Source: Streptomyces anulatus
GTDB lineage: Bacteria > Actinomycetota > Actinomycetes > Streptomycetales > Streptomycetaceae
Direction: 5' to 3'
Assembly (NCBI RefSeq): GCF_014650675.1
Contig: NZ_BMVK01000003.1
Coordinates: 434,001-498,000 of the forward strand
DNA length: 64,000 bases
In this document: positions 61,818 to 64,000 of the stretch, one piece after another
How the letters are laid out: the number at the start of each line of letters is the position of its first letter
Position numbering within the stretch: position 1 is the stretch's first letter
Translations under genes and position numbers: made by a program
The notes under the pieces: model-generated
The model's database searches: none
The model's input: only the letters and a program-made list of their open reading frames with translations
Told to the model about the DNA's origin: nothing

Positions 61818-62504
61818 ATGAATGTCCGCGTGATCGGCCTCATGGCCGCCGCCGTGTTCGCCTGCCTGGTTCCGCTGGTCGCTTCCGCGGATCCCGCCGT
61901 TGCTCCGGATGCCGTATCGGGTGATCCGGCCGAGGCGAAAGCGTCTGGCGGATCGCCAGAAAGCGCGCGGACAAAGACTTTTGATGACCTGTCCGGAGAA
62001 AGCTCCGCCGCCCTTTCTCCGACGTTGCTGAAATCGCCATCGGGAATGAGTGCGGAAGCCGGATCTCTGTCCGAGTTTGATCGTTCCCCCTCTTTTGAGG
62101 GCGGCGATCTCAGGAAAGGCGGAGGCGGTGAGGGCGGTGGACGGCACCCGGAGGTGGTGGTCCGGTGCGGCCCCGAACTGGTCGCGCCGGAGGGCGTCGA
62201 GGCGCAGACCTGCGTCCTGACCCAGGGCGGCGGGGTCTGGGCGCGCGCCTACTACCGGAACGCGACCGGGGAAGAACTCCGGCCCGTGCTCTCGCTGATG
62301 GGGCCGGGCGGGCGGACCGTGGAGCTGCATTGCGCGCCGGCCACGGACGACGAGCCGGGCAGCTGCGAGACGCCGCGCGTCCCCTCCCTGGCTGTGCCCC
62401 GGTCCGCCACGGCGGTCGCGGAGTTCGTGGGCGCCGGGCCGGTGGACGAGGCGCCGCTGCTGCTTCGGGCCGGATCCGAGCGGGCGCCGGACGCCAGGGA
62501 CTGA
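61818..62504 (+). CDS. Secreted protein of unknown function
   Basis: A 228-residue product with a clear signal peptide (MNVRVIGLMAAAVFACLVPL, cleavage probably after VASA, about residue 24). The mature protein begins with an acidic, Ser/Ala-rich linker of about 85 residues ending in GGDLRKGGGGEGGGRH. A beta-rich domain follows, with three cysteines: VVRCGPE, AQTCVLTQ and ELHCAPATDDEPGSCETP (a fourth Cys in the last). Two disulphides are likely. I recognise no family. The ATG has GGTGGGG just upstream. It is the only gene between the repeat array and the SEC-C gene. Confidence 0.75.
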   Translation: MNVRVIGLMAAAVFACLVPLVASADPAVAPDAVSGDPAEAKASGGSPESARTKTFDDLSGESSAALSPTLLKSPSGMSAEAGSLSEFDRSPSFEGGDLRKGGGGEGGGRHPEVVVRCGPELVAPEGVEAQTCVLTQGGGVWARAYYRNATGEELRPVLSLMGPGGRTVELHCAPATDDEPGSCETPRVPSLAVPRSATAVAEFVGAGPVDEAPLLLRAGSERAPDARD

Positions 62505-62645
62505 CCGGGCCTGCGGAAAGGGCGCCGGACTCCGATGTGACGGACTCCGGTGTACGGACTCCGGCGCGGCGGGCGAGGTTTCAGGAGCGGTGTGGCCTCC
62601 GCACCCGGGGGCGTCACAGGGCGGGCCGCAGCCGGAAACGAAGAC

Positions 62646-62685
62646 GCCCGGTCGCTGGCGACGGGGGATGCACCAGCGACCGGGC
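62646..62685. terminator. Hairpin between the secreted-protein and SEC-C genes
   Basis: A perfect 13-bp repeat (GCCCGGTCGCTGG at 62646-62658 with 62673-62685) and a 14-base loop, followed by TTCT. The rest of the 305-base gap (62505-62809) has no supported gene but is unusually AT-rich at 62690-62780, so a structured RNA is possible. Confidence 0.55.
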
Positions 62686-62809
62686 TTCTAGAACCGTAAC
62701 AAGAGATCTGCCGTTCGCAAATTCGATCTCGCCTGTAGGGACGCCGATTTACTTACGAGTACGGCGAGTTGTGACGCGGGTCACCGTCAACGGCGTTCTG
62801 TCGTCACTG

Positions 62810-63775
62810 TCAGCTGAGGGTCACCTGGCGATTGGTGAGACCGCCCCGGGCGCGGCGCTCCTCGGGGGTGAGCGGGGCGTCGGACGCGAGTGCCGTCGCC
62901 AGTCGCTCGGCGAACTCGACGGCGGGCTTCTCGCACGCCTCGGCCCCCATCGAGCTGGGCAGGTCCCAGACCGGGACCATGAGCCCGTGCGCCCGGAACG
63001 ACCCGACCAGACGGGTGTCGTCGCCGAGCGAGGAGGAGCCCGCGGCGTGCAGCCGGGCGAGCGCGTCGAGGAGCTGCTCCTCGGGGTGCGGCATGACCCA
63101 GCGCAGGTGGTTCTTCTCCGGGGTCTCGCACCAGTACGCGGCGTCGACGCCGGACAGCAGCGTCGTCGGGATCGCGGCGGCGTTCGCGCGCTCCAGGGAG
63201 GCGGACACCTCCGGCGTGGCGTTCTCCGCGTCCGGAACCCAGAACTCGAATCCGGAGTGCACGTTCGGCTCGAAGGCGGCGTCCGGGGCGAGGAGATCCT
63301 GGAGGCGCGGACCGTCGGCCGGCACGCGGCGGGCGGCGACCGGGGAGCCGGGCTCGGCATCCAGGGCGCGCTGGAGGGTGTCCGCGAGGTCGCGGCTGAG
63401 GTCGCCGGAGGAGGTGTCGTTCTGCAGGGCGAGCAGGACGGAACCGTCGTCGCGGCGCAGTGCGGGCCAGGCCATCGGCAGGACCGTCGCGAGCGTCACC
63501 GACGGAACTCCCTCGGGCAGCCCGTCCTTGAGGGTCAGTTCGACCGTGGCGGCGGGCACCAGCTCGCGCAGCGCGACCCAGTCGCACTCGCCCGCGAGTC
63601 CCTCGAAGGGGCGGTGCACGAGCTCGGTCACGGCCTGGGCGGCGGCGCGTCCGTGACACGCCTTGTAACGGCGGCCCGATCCGCACGGGCAGGGCTCACG
63701 GGCCCCGACGACCGGGATCTCACCGTCCTTGAGCTGCTGCTTCCCGGCCTTGGACTGAGGGCGCTTCTTGGCCAT
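62810..63775 (-). CDS. SEC-C-motif protein (DUF5926-like)
   Basis: A 321-residue protein. The N-terminus carries a SEC-C-type zinc motif, EPCPCGSGRRYKACHG (CxC...CH), around residues 27-42. The rest, including VVGAREPC upstream and the long mixed domain with LLALQNDTSSGDLSRDLADT, matches the actinobacterial DUF5926 group. SEC-C zinc ribbons bind SecB or other proteins in SecA; in stand-alone proteins the role is unknown. The C-terminus has APLTPEERRARGGLTNRQVT. ATG 63775 has GGAG upstream. Transcribed leftward, with the secreted-protein gene convergent to it. Confidence 0.88.
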   Translation of the reverse strand: MAKKRPQSKAGKQQLKDGEIPVVGAREPCPCGSGRRYKACHGRAAAQAVTELVHRPFEGLAGECDWVALRELVPAATVELTLKDGLPEGVPSVTLATVLPMAWPALRRDDGSVLLALQNDTSSGDLSRDLADTLQRALDAEPGSPVAARRVPADGPRLQDLLAPDAAFEPNVHSGFEFWVPDAENATPEVSASLERANAAAIPTTLLSGVDAAYWCETPEKNHLRWVMPHPEEQLLDALARLHAAGSSSLGDDTRLVGSFRAHGLMVPVWDLPSSMGAEACEKPAVEFAERLATALASDAPLTPEERRARGGLTNRQVTLS

Positions 63776-63948
63776 GGTGGGCATTCTCCCGATTGCTACA
63801 GTGCGGACTCGGCGCGAGCCTAGCCGCCCGGGGAGCCTCGCTCGTCCCCCGTACGTGCTCGGCGCACGCCGTCCGCGTGCTCGGGGCCACACCATCGGTG
63901 TGCGGGGCCCGCGTCGTCCGTGCGCCGTGCCCCGCGTCGTCCGTGCGC

Positions 63949-64000
63949 TCAGCCCACGTCGTCGAAGGCCTCGGAGAGGTCCAGGCCCTCGAACCCGGTG
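63949..64000 (-). CDS. C-terminal end of a leftward gene (partial)
   Basis: A 16-residue C-terminal tail, TGFEGLDLSEAFDDVG, is readable on the - strand up to a TGA at 63949-63951. The frame is open to the window edge. Its acidic composition and third-base GC bias look coding. The identity cannot be judged from so little. Confidence 0.4.
   Translation of the reverse strand, partial: TGFEGLDLSEAFDDVG

Overview
The window is very GC-rich and actinobacterial, and the gene content points to Streptomyces: the sporulation pair ssgR-ssgA, a fused cydCD, the Tat-dependent dtpA/sco/ecuC copper cluster, many GTG starts and GTGA stop/start overlaps. Five perfect copies of the ParB site GTTTCACGTGAAAC and several clusters of DnaA-box-like 9-mers indicate a position near the chromosomal origin. 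From memory, the gene order matches S. coelicolor from about SCO3907 (ssb) to the SCO3970s. This was not checked by a search.

Layout. 1-4.4 kb is the replication/ribosome block: the end of ssb, then rpsR, rplI, a convergent MATE exporter and dnaB, whose upstream gap holds DnaA boxes directly in front of a good promoter. 4.5-15.8 kb is small accessory metabolism and regulation: a GNAT-like protein, dienelactone hydrolase with a TetR, a DHFR/RibD-like reductase, a beta-lactamase-fold hydrolase, a MarR/MFS divergent pair, acetyltransferases, a Nudix protein, a Cys/Met-type PLP lyase, a cupin and small membrane proteins. 16-17.5 kb is ssgR-ssgA (control of sporulation septation). 17.5-21 kb is a YibE/F-like membrane protein and thiC behind a TPP riboswitch. 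21-26.6 kb carries a DUF805 protein, a two-TM protein, a metallophosphoesterase, a LacI-type regulator and a HisC-like aminotransferase.

26.7-34.8 kb is the cytochrome bd operon cydA-cydB-cydCD behind a perfect Rex operator, followed by a GAF-GAF histidine kinase of DevS/DosT type that keeps the candidate heme histidine. 34.9-41.2 kb has a HAD phosphatase, a luciferase-like oxidoreductase, KptA, and a tightly overlapping three-gene operon (M24 peptidase, alpha/beta-hydrolase-SDR fusion, MerR-like regulator). 41.5-45.1 kb is a two-ATPase, two-permease ABC export operon. 45.4-49.9 kb contains a putative DNA-binding protein whose gene carries a long perfect hairpin, then a HAD phosphatase, serS and pheA. 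50-56.2 kb is the extracytoplasmic copper operon (ycnI, sco, ecuC, copCD, dtpA). 56.5-64 kb has an anti-sigma-like ATPase, pepP, a SpoIIE-type phosphatase, a Prim-Pol-like protein flanked by repeats, a secreted protein and a SEC-C protein. The right edge cuts a further leftward gene.

No tRNA, rRNA, CRISPR array, insertion sequence or prophage was recognised. The most notable signals are non-coding: parS sites built into a terminator and into gene starts, DnaA-box clusters at several intergenic gaps, and the hairpin plus DnaA-like boxes inside the 45.4-kb gene.
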